DNA of 64,000 nt, from the NCBI RefSeq assembly GCF_017876675.1, contig NZ_JAGIOI010000001.1, positions 2,232,001 through 2,296,000 of the forward strand, in the 5' to 3' direction. Positions within the stretch are counted from its first letter, which is position 1. Each line of letters starts with the position of its first letter. Below the pieces are notes generated by a model. It made no database searches. It saw only the letters and a program-made list of their open reading frames with translations, and had not been told where the DNA came from. This DNA comes from Arthrobacter stackebrandtii (GTDB lineage: Bacteria > Actinomycetota > Actinomycetes > Actinomycetales > Micrococcaceae). Below, in pieces: positions 50,679-58,854 of this stretch. The position numbers were made by a program, and so were the translations under genes.

Positions 50679-52022
50679 CTAAGGGTGGTTCGGCAGTTGC
50701 AGGGCCTGCAGCATGGGGCGGAACTTGGCCCATGTCTCGGCAAGTTCGGCCTCGGGGTCGGAAGCTTCCACAATGCCTGCGCCTGCGTACAGGCGCACGT
50801 GATGGGGGTCCTCCAGCACAGCCCCGCGCAGGGCAATGCCCCACTCGCCGTTGCCGGCACCGTCAAGCCAGCCGACGGGTCCGGCGTACGGGCCGCGGTC
50901 CATTTTCTCCAGTTCCAGGATGAGCTTTCCAGCATCCTCCCGGGGCGTCCCGCACACGGCGGCTGTGGGGTGAAGGGCCTCAACCAGCGCCAAGGACGTG
51001 GGCAGGTGGCCGTTGGAGCTGGCCAGCTGGGCCGTCACGTCGGAGGCCAGGTGCCACACATTGGGCAGTTCCAAAATGAACGGTTCCGCCGGGAAGGAGA
51101 GGTCGGTGGCGAAGGGCGCCAGCTGCCGGGTCAGGGACCGGACGGCAAAGTCGTGTTCGTGGCGCTGCTTGAGTGAACCTCCCAAAACAGCATCGGCAAA
51201 GCCCGTCGAACCGGCCGGTTCGTCCTCCCGGTCCAGGGTTCCCGCCAGCACCCGGGCCTGGGCAACGGAGCCATCCACCTTGATCAAAATCTCGGGTGTG
51301 GCGCCCACCAGTCCGCGGACGCCGTAGGTCCAGCATTCGTCGTACAGCGCCACCAATCGTTGCAGAATTGAAACCCGGCTGACGGGTTCCGGGAACTCTG
51401 CCACCACATCCCGGGCTAAAACCACCTTTTCCAGCCCTCCCCGGGCGATGGCCGCCACGCCGGAGCGGACGGATGCCTTCCATTCCTCCTCGGTGAGCGC
51501 CCCGGAACGCACGGTGCCCACGGAGGGGGTGTCCGGCGTCGTGCTTAAGGAAGTGGGCACAGTGTGTGAGGCGGCGATGTCCCGCAGCAGCGCGAGTGCA
51601 GCGCCGGCCGTGGGGACTGTTCCGTCGACGGTCAGCTGGGTGAGCCAGGCGGTGCCGTCGGAGAAGCCGACCACCAGGGCCGGGACGATCAGGGCGGATT
51701 CGGAGGCGCTGGTCTTGGAGAAGGCGAAGGAGCCGAACGCCATGGCGCCGGTGCCGGGCATGCGGACGGAGTCGTCGACGGCGGCGCTGGCGAGGAGGGT
51801 TTTCCACCATTGCTCGGCGTCGGCGAAACGGGACGGGCCGGAGCCGGTGAAGGAGGTGATCTCGCCGAAGCCCAGCAGGCCCTCGCCGCGGCGCAGCCAG
51901 CTCAGGGGGCCGTCGGGGGAACTGGCGCCCAACAATCCTGCCGGGCCGGTGATGCCAAGCTCCGCCAGCGTGGCCGGATCCAGTGCCAGGGTGTGGGCGC
52001 GCAACGGAAAGGAAGCAGTCAT
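50679..52022 (-). CDS. menF: Isochorismate synthase
   Basis: Converts chorismate to isochorismate, the first committed step of menaquinone synthesis. 447 residues of the chorismate-binding family. The C-terminal catalytic part has KVVLARDVVAEFPEPVSRVSILQRL, PEILIKVDGS, AGTLDREDEPAGS, LEALHPTAAVCGTPRE and GDGNGEWGIALRGA-like (DGAGNGEWGIALRGAVL), the usual Mg-binding and catalytic residues. A TAATCT -10 box lies 9 nt before the ATG, so the transcript has almost no leader. Divergent from menG. Confidence 0.93.
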   Translation of the reverse strand: MTASFPLRAHTLALDPATLAELGITGPAGLLGASSPDGPLSWLRRGEGLLGFGEITSFTGSGPSRFADAEQWWKTLLASAAVDDSVRMPGTGAMAFGSFAFSKTSASESALIVPALVVGFSDGTAWLTQLTVDGTVPTAGAALALLRDIAASHTVPTSLSTTPDTPSVGTVRSGALTEEEWKASVRSGVAAIARGGLEKVVLARDVVAEFPEPVSRVSILQRLVALYDECWTYGVRGLVGATPEILIKVDGSVAQARVLAGTLDREDEPAGSTGFADAVLGGSLKQRHEHDFAVRSLTRQLAPFATDLSFPAEPFILELPNVWHLASDVTAQLASSNGHLPTSLALVEALHPTAAVCGTPREDAGKLILELEKMDRGPYAGPVGWLDGAGNGEWGIALRGAVLEDPHHVRLYAGAGIVEASDPEAELAETWAKFRPMLQALQLPNHP

Positions 52023-52156
52023 GATGAGTCCAGATTACTCGTTGGGCGGGCAGTTTCCGCCGCCGGGGCGGTGTGATCGCCCACAAACGGGCCCCGGGAG
52101 CCGCCTTCAGGGCGCCTTGGCGGGCGAAGCCGGACAAAGTTTGAGAGACTAGGGAG

Positions 52157-52888
52157 GTGAACCGTGCATCTTTGGAGAAGCGTCCGGAAGAAGTGGCCGC
52201 CATGTTTGACGACGTGGCCCCCAAATACGACATCGTCAACGACATTTTGTCCATGGGACAGACGCGCCGCTGGCGCCGTGTCGTGGTGGATGCGGTCGGC
52301 GCCGTGCCCGGGCAGCGGGTCCTGGACCTGGCCGCCGGCACCGGCACCTCGAGCGAGCCGTTCGCGGACGCCGGCGTGCACGTGGTGGCCTGCGACTTCT
52401 CCGTGGGCATGCTCAAGGTAGGCAAGCGCCGCCGCCCGGACATCGACTTCATTGCCGGGGACGCCACCAACCTGCCCTTCGCGGACAACTCCTTTGACGC
52501 CGCCACCATCTCCTTCGGCCTGCGCAACGTTGTGGACCCGAAGAAGGCGCTACGCGAGATGCTGCGCGTCACCAAGCCCGGCGGCACGCTGGTGGTGGCC
52601 GAGTTCTCCCACCCCACCTTTGCCCCGTTCCGTACCGTCTACACCGAATACCTGATGCGGGCACTGCCGCCCATCGCCAAGAAGGTGGCCTCCAACCCGG
52701 CCGCCTATGTCTACCTGGCCGAGTCCATCCGCGCCTGGCCCAACCAGGACAACCTCGCCGGCTGGCTCGGCGAATCCGGCTGGGGCAAGGTCGCCTACCG
52801 CAACCTGAGCGGCGGCATCGTGGCCGTCCACCGTGCCACCAAGCCGCTGCAGCCCGCAGGCCAGGCCGATCCCGCGCCCGCCACCTGA
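52157..52888 (+). CDS. menG: Demethylmenaquinone methyltransferase
   Basis: Methylates demethylmenaquinone with SAM in the last step of menaquinone synthesis. A 243-residue UbiE/COQ5-type methyltransferase with the signature [17 protein letters not shown] and LGQTRRWRR-like ([15 protein letters not shown]), SAM motif [15 protein letters not shown], and [25 protein letters not shown]. The GTG at 52157 overlaps the AGGGAGG purine run, so the ribosome binding site is unusually close. First of the menG-menJ-polyprenyl synthase operon. Confidence 0.93.
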   Translation: MNRASLEKRPEEVAAMFDDVAPKYDIVNDILSMGQTRRWRRVVVDAVGAVPGQRVLDLAAGTGTSSEPFADAGVHVVACDFSVGMLKVGKRRRPDIDFIAGDATNLPFADNSFDAATISFGLRNVVDPKKALREMLRVTKPGGTLVVAEFSHPTFAPFRTVYTEYLMRALPPIAKKVASNPAAYVYLAESIRAWPNQDNLAGWLGESGWGKVAYRNLSGGIVAVHRATKPLQPAGQADPAPAT

Positions 52889-52919
52889 GCGAAGCCAAAC
52901 AAAGGAAACACCACCCACC

Positions 52920-54242
52920 GTGAAGGTACTTGTTGTAGGTGCCGGCCCCGCCGGGTCCACAGCTGCATACCACCTGGCCTCCGCCGGGATCGAGGTCACC
53001 GTCCTGGAAAAGACCCGGTTCCCGCGTGAAAAGGTCTGCGGCGACGGCCTGACCCCGCGCGCCGTGCGCGAAATGCAGCTCATGGGGCTGCCACATGACA
53101 CCGCTGACGGCTGGCGCCGCAACCAGGGCCTGCGCCTGATCGCGGGCGGGCGCCGCATCGAGGTTCCCTGGCCCGAGCTCACCGACTTCCCCAATTACGG
53201 CCTCATCCGCACCCGCCTGGGCTTCGACGAGGCCCTCGCCGCGCACGCCCGCGCCGCCGGTGCCACCATCCTTGAAGGCCATTCCGTCACCACCGCCCTG
53301 ATGGACGACGCCGGAACCGTGGTGGGTGCCAGGGCATCACTTTTGGACAGCTCGGGCAGGAAGACGGGCGAAACGGCGGACTTCCATGCCGACGTCGTGC
53401 TGGCCGCCGACGGCAACTCCACCCGGACCGCCGTGTCGCTGGGCATGGCCAAGCGCGACGACCGGCCCATGGGTGTTGCCTACCGGACCTACTTCACCTC
53501 ACCGCGCCACAACGACGACTGGATGGAGGGCTGGCTGGAGCTGTCCTCCCCGGACGGAAAGGTCCTGCCCGGCTACGGTTGGGTGTTTGGCGTGGGCGAC
53601 GGCACCTCCAATGTGGGCCTTGGCATCCTGAACTCCTCCAAGGAGTTCGGCAAGCTGGACTACCGCGCCGTGCTGCGCGACTGGACGGCGGCCATGCCGG
53701 CCGAATGGGGGTTCTCGCCTGAGAACCAGGTGGGGCCCATCCGCGGCGCCGCGCTGCCCATGGGCTTCAACCGCACCCCGCACTACTCCAAGGGCCTGAT
53801 GCTGCTGGGCGATTCCGGCGGCATGGTCAGCCCGTTCAACGGCGAAGGCATCTCCTACGCCATGGAATCCGCCCGCTACGCTGCAGACTTCATCGCCCGT
53901 GCCGCCGGAACCAACTCCCGGCTTGCCGCAGACCACGCGCTGAGCGGCTACAGCGGCTTTGTCCGCGAACAGTGGGGGAGCCACTTCACCCTGGGCCGCA
54001 CCTTTGCCTCCCTGATCGGGAACCCGCGCATCATGAAACTGGCGCTGCGCACGGGCATGCCCGTGCCGGTCCTGATGCGTTTTGTGGTCCGGTTCATGGC
54101 AAACCTCACCGACTCCGGGGAGCGGGGGATTGAGGATAGAGTGATTCATCTACTGGAGAAGCTTGTCCCCGCCACCAGCAACCAGGACGACACACGCACA
54201 TCCAAGCAACAATCCCTACCAATAGTTAGTGTTAAGCAGTGA
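52920..54242 (+). CDS. menJ: Menaquinone reductase-like flavoprotein
   Basis: A 440-residue geranylgeranyl-reductase-family flavoprotein, probably saturating the beta-isoprene unit of menaquinone, as MenJ (Rv0561c) does in mycobacteria. The FAD dinucleotide motif VLVVGAGPAGSTAAYHLASAG opens the protein at residue 3. KVCGDGLTPRAVREM and GDSGGMVSPFNGEGISYAMES are family hallmarks. The start is GTG 52920. It lies between menG and the polyprenyl diphosphate synthase, the same order as in mycobacteria (from memory), and its stop overlaps the next start by 4 bases. Confidence 0.87.
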   Translation: MKVLVVGAGPAGSTAAYHLASAGIEVTVLEKTRFPREKVCGDGLTPRAVREMQLMGLPHDTADGWRRNQGLRLIAGGRRIEVPWPELTDFPNYGLIRTRLGFDEALAAHARAAGATILEGHSVTTALMDDAGTVVGARASLLDSSGRKTGETADFHADVVLAADGNSTRTAVSLGMAKRDDRPMGVAYRTYFTSPRHNDDWMEGWLELSSPDGKVLPGYGWVFGVGDGTSNVGLGILNSSKEFGKLDYRAVLRDWTAAMPAEWGFSPENQVGPIRGAALPMGFNRTPHYSKGLMLLGDSGGMVSPFNGEGISYAMESARYAADFIARAAGTNSRLAADHALSGYSGFVREQWGSHFTLGRTFASLIGNPRIMKLALRTGMPVPVLMRFVVRFMANLTDSGERGIEDRVIHLLEKLVPATSNQDDTRTSKQQSLPIVSVKQ

Positions 54243-55342
54243 CTACTTCCGCGAACCACAGCTGGACCCCCGCAGGGCAGGGCCGCCCAGATGGCCATGA
54301 CCCCGAGCCCAGCACCATGGCCATCGCCACCGGGCTGCAACTGCCGACAGGCTTCTCGGCCGTGGCCGGGGACCCCGACCTTGGACCGTCCATCTCGATG
54401 AGCATGGCCAAGGTGGAAAAGGTGCTGCGCGAGGCGATCGCCCACTCCGACCCCCTGGCCGACGCCACGAGCCGGCACCTGGTGGAAGCCGGCGGCAAGC
54501 GCATCCGCCCGCTGCTGGTCCTCCTGGCCGCCCACCTCGGGGACCCGGGCCGGAAGGAAGTGGTGCAGGCCGCCGTCGTGGTGGAACTGACCCACCTTGC
54601 CACGTTGTACCACGACGACGTCATGGATTCCGCGCCGTTCCGCCGCGGCGCACCCACCGCCCACGAGGTGTGGGGCAATACGGTGGCCATCCTCACCGGC
54701 GACCTCATCTTTGCCCGGGCCTCGATCCTGGTGTCCGAACTGGGGTCCAAGGCGCTTGGCATCCAGGCCCGCACCTTCGAACGCCTGTGCCTGGGACAGC
54801 TGCATGAGACGGTTGGCCCGCGCCCCGACGAGGACCCCATTGACCATTACCTGTCCGTGATTGCCGACAAGACCGGCTCGCTGGTTGCCGCATCCGGGCA
54901 GCTGGGCGCCATCTTTGCCGGGGTCGACGAGGACGTCCAGGACGTGCTGGTGGACTACGGCGAAAAGGTCGGCGTGGCCTTCCAATTGGCTGACGACGTC
55001 ATCGACGTGACCGGGCTGAAGCAGGTCTCCGGCAAGTCGCCCGGCACCGACCTGCGCGAGGGTGTGCCCACACTGCCGGTGCTGCTGCTGCGCAACGCCG
55101 TGGCTGCCGGTGACGCCGCTGCCGCCGCCGTGCTGGATCTGGTGGATGGCGACCTCACCAGCGACGAATCCCTCGCTGCCGCCGTGACCGCGCTGCGCGA
55201 ACATCCCGTCACCATGGAATCCTGGGCCGTGGCCCGCGAATGGTCGGACGCCGCGATCCGGGCACTGGACCCGCTGCCGGAAGGCATCGTCAAGACGGCC
55301 CTTGCCAACTTCGCCGAAGCCGTGGTCTCCCGCGACGTCTGA
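54239..55342 (+). CDS. Polyprenyl diphosphate synthase
   Basis: Makes the isoprenoid side chain of menaquinone (probably nona- or decaprenyl diphosphate) from IPP and allylic primers. A 367-residue trans-isoprenyl-transferase: first aspartate motif DDVMD (in TLYHDDVMDSAPFRRG), second QLADDVIDVTG. The N-terminal ~45 residues are a variable extension; an internal ATG (MAIATG, near 54317) is an alternative start. Starts with GTG overlapping the menJ stop. A 56-bp perfect palindrome follows its stop by 9 bases. Confidence 0.93.
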   Translation: MTTSANHSWTPAGQGRPDGHDPEPSTMAIATGLQLPTGFSAVAGDPDLGPSISMSMAKVEKVLREAIAHSDPLADATSRHLVEAGGKRIRPLLVLLAAHLGDPGRKEVVQAAVVVELTHLATLYHDDVMDSAPFRRGAPTAHEVWGNTVAILTGDLIFARASILVSELGSKALGIQARTFERLCLGQLHETVGPRPDEDPIDHYLSVIADKTGSLVAASGQLGAIFAGVDEDVQDVLVDYGEKVGVAFQLADDVIDVTGLKQVSGKSPGTDLREGVPTLPVLLLRNAVAAGDAAAAAVLDLVDGDLTSDESLAAAVTALREHPVTMESWAVAREWSDAAIRALDPLPEGIVKTALANFAEAVVSRDV

Positions 55343-55351
55343 CACTGACGG

Positions 55352-55440
55352 CGTGGCAAACTGGCGAGGACGTGGGAAATTTCCCACGTCCTCGCCAGTT
55401 TGCCACGTCCCGGCTCAGCCGGGGCCCCAGTTTGCCACGT
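55352..55440. terminator. 56-bp perfect palindrome plus third repeat copy
   Basis: Bases 55352-55379 and 55380-55407 are exact reverse complements (28-bp arms, no loop), beginning CGTGGCAAACTGG and ending CCAGTTTGCCACG. A further inverted copy CCAGTTTGCCACGT lies at 55427-55440. It fills the gap between the convergent polyprenyl synthase and the minus-strand gene ending at 55443. A bidirectional terminator is the simplest reading. Confidence 0.8.
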
Positions 55441-55442
55441 AG

Positions 55443-55979
55443 TCAGGGAGCCGGAGGCTGCTCCCGTGCTGTGAGGGCCGCCAGCAGTCCGTCGGAGATC
55501 GCAATCATGAGGGAGCTGCGGGCCTCGTTGCCATAGTGGACGTCGAGCTCCAAACCGTTGGCGTCCCACATGCGGCGCAGGCCGTTTTGGCCGTGCCAAG
55601 GGACTTCCGGCTCGCCGTACAGTTCCGTGAACCGGTGCAGGATCTCGTCGAAGCACTCGGTTGTTTCCGGACTTGGCGGTGACGAATCCCAGCGGAGCTG
55701 GAAATAGACCTGCGTGAAGGCGCCGCCGTCCAGGGTCCAGGTGCCCATGACCGGGCCGTCAAGTGGGACATCCAGGGCGTGGTGCAACTCGGTCCCGACC
55801 GTGTGCGGACCGCCTACCCGACGCCCGGAAGCCTTCAGTCCGAGCCGGGCAAACAGGCGTTCCCGCCCGGCCACCGAGGCGGGCCAGGGATCCTGGACGA
55901 TGCGTTGTACAAGGGCCACGACGGCGGCCGGATCGATGGACCCGTCCGGATCCAGGCCGGGCGGGTGGGACCCTGACAC
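55443..55979 (-). CDS. Small protein of unknown family, paralogue of upstream gene
   Basis: A 178-residue protein beginning at GTG 55979, two bases after the stop of the upstream gene and with a GGGAGG site. It shares layout with that neighbour: an N-terminal helix around DPAAVVALVQRIVQDPWP, a middle GxFTQVYFQLRW-like strand section, and a strand-rich C-terminal half with DVHYGNEARSSLMIAISD. No catalytic motif, signal peptide or membrane segment is visible. The size, acidic character and SUKH neighbour suggest an immunity-type protein; this is inference. Confidence 0.65.
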   Translation of the reverse strand: MSGSHPPGLDPDGSIDPAAVVALVQRIVQDPWPASVAGRERLFARLGLKASGRRVGGPHTVGTELHHALDVPLDGPVMGTWTLDGGAFTQVYFQLRWDSSPPSPETTECFDEILHRFTELYGEPEVPWHGQNGLRRMWDANGLELDVHYGNEARSSLMIAISDGLLAALTAREQPPAP

Positions 55980-55981
55980 GC

Positions 55982-56581
55982 TTACGCCTCCCGGCCGATC
56001 CTCGGGATGTTGAATGGGCTTGAACCTTCCGCGCTTGAGTTCCAGTGGGCCGGTTCCATGCGCCGCCGCGCCGCCGCCTCGGAGGCACTGGCCAACCCGG
56101 CGTCGTCCACGCTGACCATCACACCGCTGTGCTGGAGGTTGAAGAAGCGGATCACAATGCGCCGGCCGTTGACGTTCCAGACGCAGGCCTGCACCACGGG
56201 GTCGCGCCAGGGGTTGCTGCCTTCGCCGTACAGTCCGGCCAGCCGGGAATGAATGTCCTCGTACCCTTCCTGCGTGGAGGGGTTGTCCGTCTGCATGGAC
56301 GAGTACAGCTGCATGCTGATGCCCAGGAACCTGGCGCCGTAGGAGCTCCACGACGAGGAGATCTCGCCCCCGGCCAGCGGCGTCCGCAGTGAATAGTGTG
56401 CCACGGCGGGGGCGGCACTGGCCTCATCCCAGGGTGCGCCGGAGACCAGCCCGTGAGTGTCAAACCAGGTTTTTCGGTCAAAGTCGGAGCGGGGCCACAT
56501 GCCCGCAACCAGGCTTTCAACCAGCTCGACAACCGCAGCCGGTGAGGGATTCAATGCGTTCGAAGGCTCCTGAGTGTTCAT
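55982..56581 (-). CDS. Small protein of unknown family, first of a paralogous pair
   Basis: A 199-residue protein with the same layout as the downstream gene: NPSPAAVVELVESLVAGMWP at the N-terminus corresponds to DPAAVVALVQRIVQDPWP there, and WNVNGRRIVIRFFNLQHSGVMVSVDDAGLA corresponds to the paralogue's C-terminal strands. No known motif. The two genes are two bases apart and co-directional with the SUKH gene upstream. Possibly an actinobacterial DUF found beside polymorphic toxins; I cannot name it with confidence. Confidence 0.65.
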   Translation of the reverse strand: MNTQEPSNALNPSPAAVVELVESLVAGMWPRSDFDRKTWFDTHGLVSGAPWDEASAAPAVAHYSLRTPLAGGEISSSWSSYGARFLGISMQLYSSMQTDNPSTQEGYEDIHSRLAGLYGEGSNPWRDPVVQACVWNVNGRRIVIRFFNLQHSGVMVSVDDAGLASASEAAARRRMEPAHWNSSAEGSSPFNIPRIGREA

Positions 56582-56643
56582 AACGCCACCGTACCGCTAT
56601 CGGAGGGATATTCCCATAGCTTCCGGAGGTGTTGCTGCGCGGC

Positions 56644-57072
56644 CTAGTCTTCGGCGAGCACTTCGTTGAAGACCCAGTCGAACATGTCAAAGACAAACTC
56701 GCTGAAGGTGCCTTCCTCATTGATCCATTCGCCGGTGGCGTTGTTGCGGCGCCAGACGAGGGGGTCGGGGACATCGGCCTGGTCGGCCAGCATGCCCCAC
56801 GTGTAGGTCTCGTCTTCGTCTTCGAGGAAGAGCAGGTAGCCGTCCTCGACTTCCAATTCTTCAGGGTCCCAGAAGTAGTAGTACGCCTCCATGAGGTCCT
56901 CGCAGTTGCCGAGGGCGTGCAGGAATTCGCGCAGGGCCAGCGGCACGGTGAGCTTCAGCTCGGCAAAGACCTCATCCAGGTCCTCCCACGTGATGCCGTC
57001 GGCTTCCTGCCAGGGCTCCTCCAGGTACAGGGGCACCAGGCCGCGGAACTTCTCTACGAACATGTCAGACAT
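56644..57072 (-). CDS. SUKH (SMI1/KNR4)-family protein
   Basis: A 142-residue, strongly acidic protein of the SUKH/SMI1-KNR4 superfamily, whose bacterial members are mostly immunity proteins against polymorphic nuclease or deaminase toxins. Recognisable pattern: LKLTVPLALREFLHALGN, then YYYFWDPEELEVEDGYLLFLEDEDETYTWG, then PDPLVWRR and a final WINEEGTFSEFVFDMFDWVF. No toxin gene is visible next to it. It is the first of three small co-directional genes. A GGAAATCC-type weak ribosome binding site precedes the ATG. Confidence 0.75.
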   Translation of the reverse strand: MSDMFVEKFRGLVPLYLEEPWQEADGITWEDLDEVFAELKLTVPLALREFLHALGNCEDLMEAYYYFWDPEELEVEDGYLLFLEDEDETYTWGMLADQADVPDPLVWRRNNATGEWINEEGTFSEFVFDMFDWVFNEVLAED

Positions 57073-57114
57073 GGAAATCCTTCAACATTTGGCGGGAACT
57101 GCTCCCTATCAATC

Positions 57115-57759
57115 CTAGCCGCGCCGGGGCCTGCGCGCCGCCCAGCTGCGGGCGGCCAGCGGGGCATGCCAGCCGTAGCGCAGGCTCAGCATGCGCAGGG
57201 TGAACACCACGACGGCGGCGGCCGTCCCGGAGGCGAGGTTGAGCCATTCCAGGTGCCACATCGCGGTCGTCAGTCCCGCGCCCACAAAGGCCGGGATCGC
57301 GTACAGGTCCTTCGGATCGAACACCTTGGGCACGTCGTTCGCAGTGATGTCGCGCAGGATCCCGCCGCCCACAGCGGTGGTGACACCCAGCAGGATGCAG
57401 GCCACCGGGTTCATCCCAGCATCCAGCGCCTTCAGAGAGCCGGTGACGCAAAACAGGGCCAGCCCGCCGGCGTCGAACATGAACAGCAGCCGCCCGCTGC
57501 GTTTGACATTCTTGACGGTGAAATACACGAGCAAGGCCGCGGCAAGGGGCGGCACCAGGTAGATCTGGTTGGAAAAGGCGGCCGGCGGTCCCTGATTCAG
57601 GACGATGTCCCGGACCACGCCGCCGCCCAGGCCAACCATGGAGCCGAGCAGCACCGAGCCGACGATGTCGAACCCCTTGCGGGCCGCGAGCAGGGAACCG
57701 GAGACGGCGAAGAAGAACACGCCCAGCAGGTCGAGGATGAGCGGAAGGTCAATGGTCAT
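57115..57759 (-). CDS. TRIC-type cation channel / UPF0126 family membrane protein
   Basis: A 214-residue membrane protein with seven predicted helices in two similar halves of the UPF0126 (trimeric intracellular cation channel) family. The halves are marked by FFFAVSGSLLAARKGFDIVGSVLLGSMVGLGGGVVRDI and the second-copy FDAGGLALFCVTGSLKALD with GVTTAVGGGILRDI. Potassium conduction is inferred for the family. The start is the ATG at 57759 (MTIDLP), where the first helix begins; the upstream frame adds only basic residues. Divergent from the ABC transporter genes. Confidence 0.85.
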   Translation of the reverse strand: MTIDLPLILDLLGVFFFAVSGSLLAARKGFDIVGSVLLGSMVGLGGGVVRDIVLNQGPPAAFSNQIYLVPPLAAALLVYFTVKNVKRSGRLLFMFDAGGLALFCVTGSLKALDAGMNPVACILLGVTTAVGGGILRDITANDVPKVFDPKDLYAIPAFVGAGLTTAMWHLEWLNLASGTAAAVVVFTLRMLSLRYGWHAPLAARSWAARRPRRG

Positions 57760-57872
57760 GGGTGCCTTTGTGGTTCGGCTGGTGGCCAGCCGGCATGGAA
57801 AGCGGCAGCGCTTAGCGTACGGTGTCGGCGTGAAAAAGGCGAATTTTTCCCCGAAAATCCGGCACATGTGAC

Positions 57873-57878
57873 TACTCT
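57873..57878 (+). promoter_or_regulatory. -10 box TACTCT, leaderless promoter of the ABC genes
   Basis: TACTCT is followed by GGAAGA and the ATG at 57885, again a 6-nt gap. Confidence 0.55.
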
Positions 57879-57884
57879 GGAAGA

Positions 57885-58853
57885 ATGAACGCCGCCGAGC
57901 CGTTGATCCACATCCAGGACTTCCACATGCGGTTTGGTGCCAAGCAGGTCATCGACGGGCTCTCCTTTGACGTGCTCCGCGGCGAGACCTTCGGATTCCT
58001 GGGCAGCAACGGCAGCGGAAAAACGACGACGATCCGGGCCCTGCTGGGCATCTACCGTCCCACGTCGGGAACCCTGCGGATCAACGGGAAGGTGTTCAGC
58101 GACGACTTTGGCGCACGGCTCGGCTACCTGCCGGAGGAACGCGGGCTGTACAAGAAGGAGTCGGTGCGCGATGTCATGGGCTACTTTGGCCGGCTGAAGG
58201 GCATGAGCAAGGCGGCCGCCAACGATTTCTGCCGCCAGTTCCTGGACCGGGTGGACCTGGCAGACAAGGCGGAGCTGCGCGTGGACAAGCTCTCCGGCGG
58301 CGAACAGCAGAAGATCCAGCTGGGGGTGACCATCATGAACGAGCCCGAGCTGCTCATCCTGGACGAACCCACCAAGGGCTTTGACCCGGTCAACCGGCGC
58401 CTTCTCATGGACATCATCGAGGAGCGCAAGCGGGCCGGGGCCACCGTCATGATGGTCACCCACCAGATGGAGGAGGTGGAGCGCCTGTGCGACCGGATCA
58501 TCCTGCTCAAGGACGGCCGGGCCGCGGCGTACGGCACCATCGACGAGGTGCAGAACCAGTTTGGCGGGCGCACCGTCCGGGTCAAGCACACGGGCACCAT
58601 CCCGCCCTCGCCCAGCTACCAGGTCACCCTGGCGGAGACCAACTATGCGGAGCTGTCCGTGGACGACGGCGTGGACGAGGCCCAGGTGCTGAAGGAGCTG
58701 GTGCAGGCCGGGGTGGTGGTGCGCGGCTTCACGGCCGCCAAGCGCAGCCTCGACGACATCTTCATCCAGGTCTACGGCGAGAACGGGGCCGGGCCTGCCG
58801 CAATGTCCGGGCCGGCCGGGCAGCAACCGGCACCGGCAGGGAGGGCGGGTTGA
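57885..58853 (+). CDS. ABC transporter ATP-binding protein, NatA-like
   Basis: A 322-residue ABC-2-type exporter ATPase. Walker A GSNGSGKTTTIRALLG, signature LSGGEQQKIQLGVTIM, Walker B LLILDEPTKGFDPVN and switch His VTHQM are intact. The C-terminal ~90 residues form the DUF4162-type accessory domain typical of NatA/EcsA-like exporters, with an Ala/Pro tail. Partner of the permease one base downstream. Related pairs export Na+, antibiotics or unknown cargo; nothing in the sequence decides. Confidence 0.9.
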   Translation: MNAAEPLIHIQDFHMRFGAKQVIDGLSFDVLRGETFGFLGSNGSGKTTTIRALLGIYRPTSGTLRINGKVFSDDFGARLGYLPEERGLYKKESVRDVMGYFGRLKGMSKAAANDFCRQFLDRVDLADKAELRVDKLSGGEQQKIQLGVTIMNEPELLILDEPTKGFDPVNRRLLMDIIEERKRAGATVMMVTHQMEEVERLCDRIILLKDGRAAAYGTIDEVQNQFGGRTVRVKHTGTIPPSPSYQVTLAETNYAELSVDDGVDEAQVLKELVQAGVVVRGFTAAKRSLDDIFIQVYGENGAGPAAMSGPAGQQPAPAGRAG

Positions 58854-58854
58854 G

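Noticed and set aside
55443-56351. Longer 302-codon version of the minus-strand gene ending at 55443
   Set aside because: The extra N-terminal part is the out-of-frame shadow of the adjacent paralogue; the GTG at 55979 with a GGGAGG site is the natural start.
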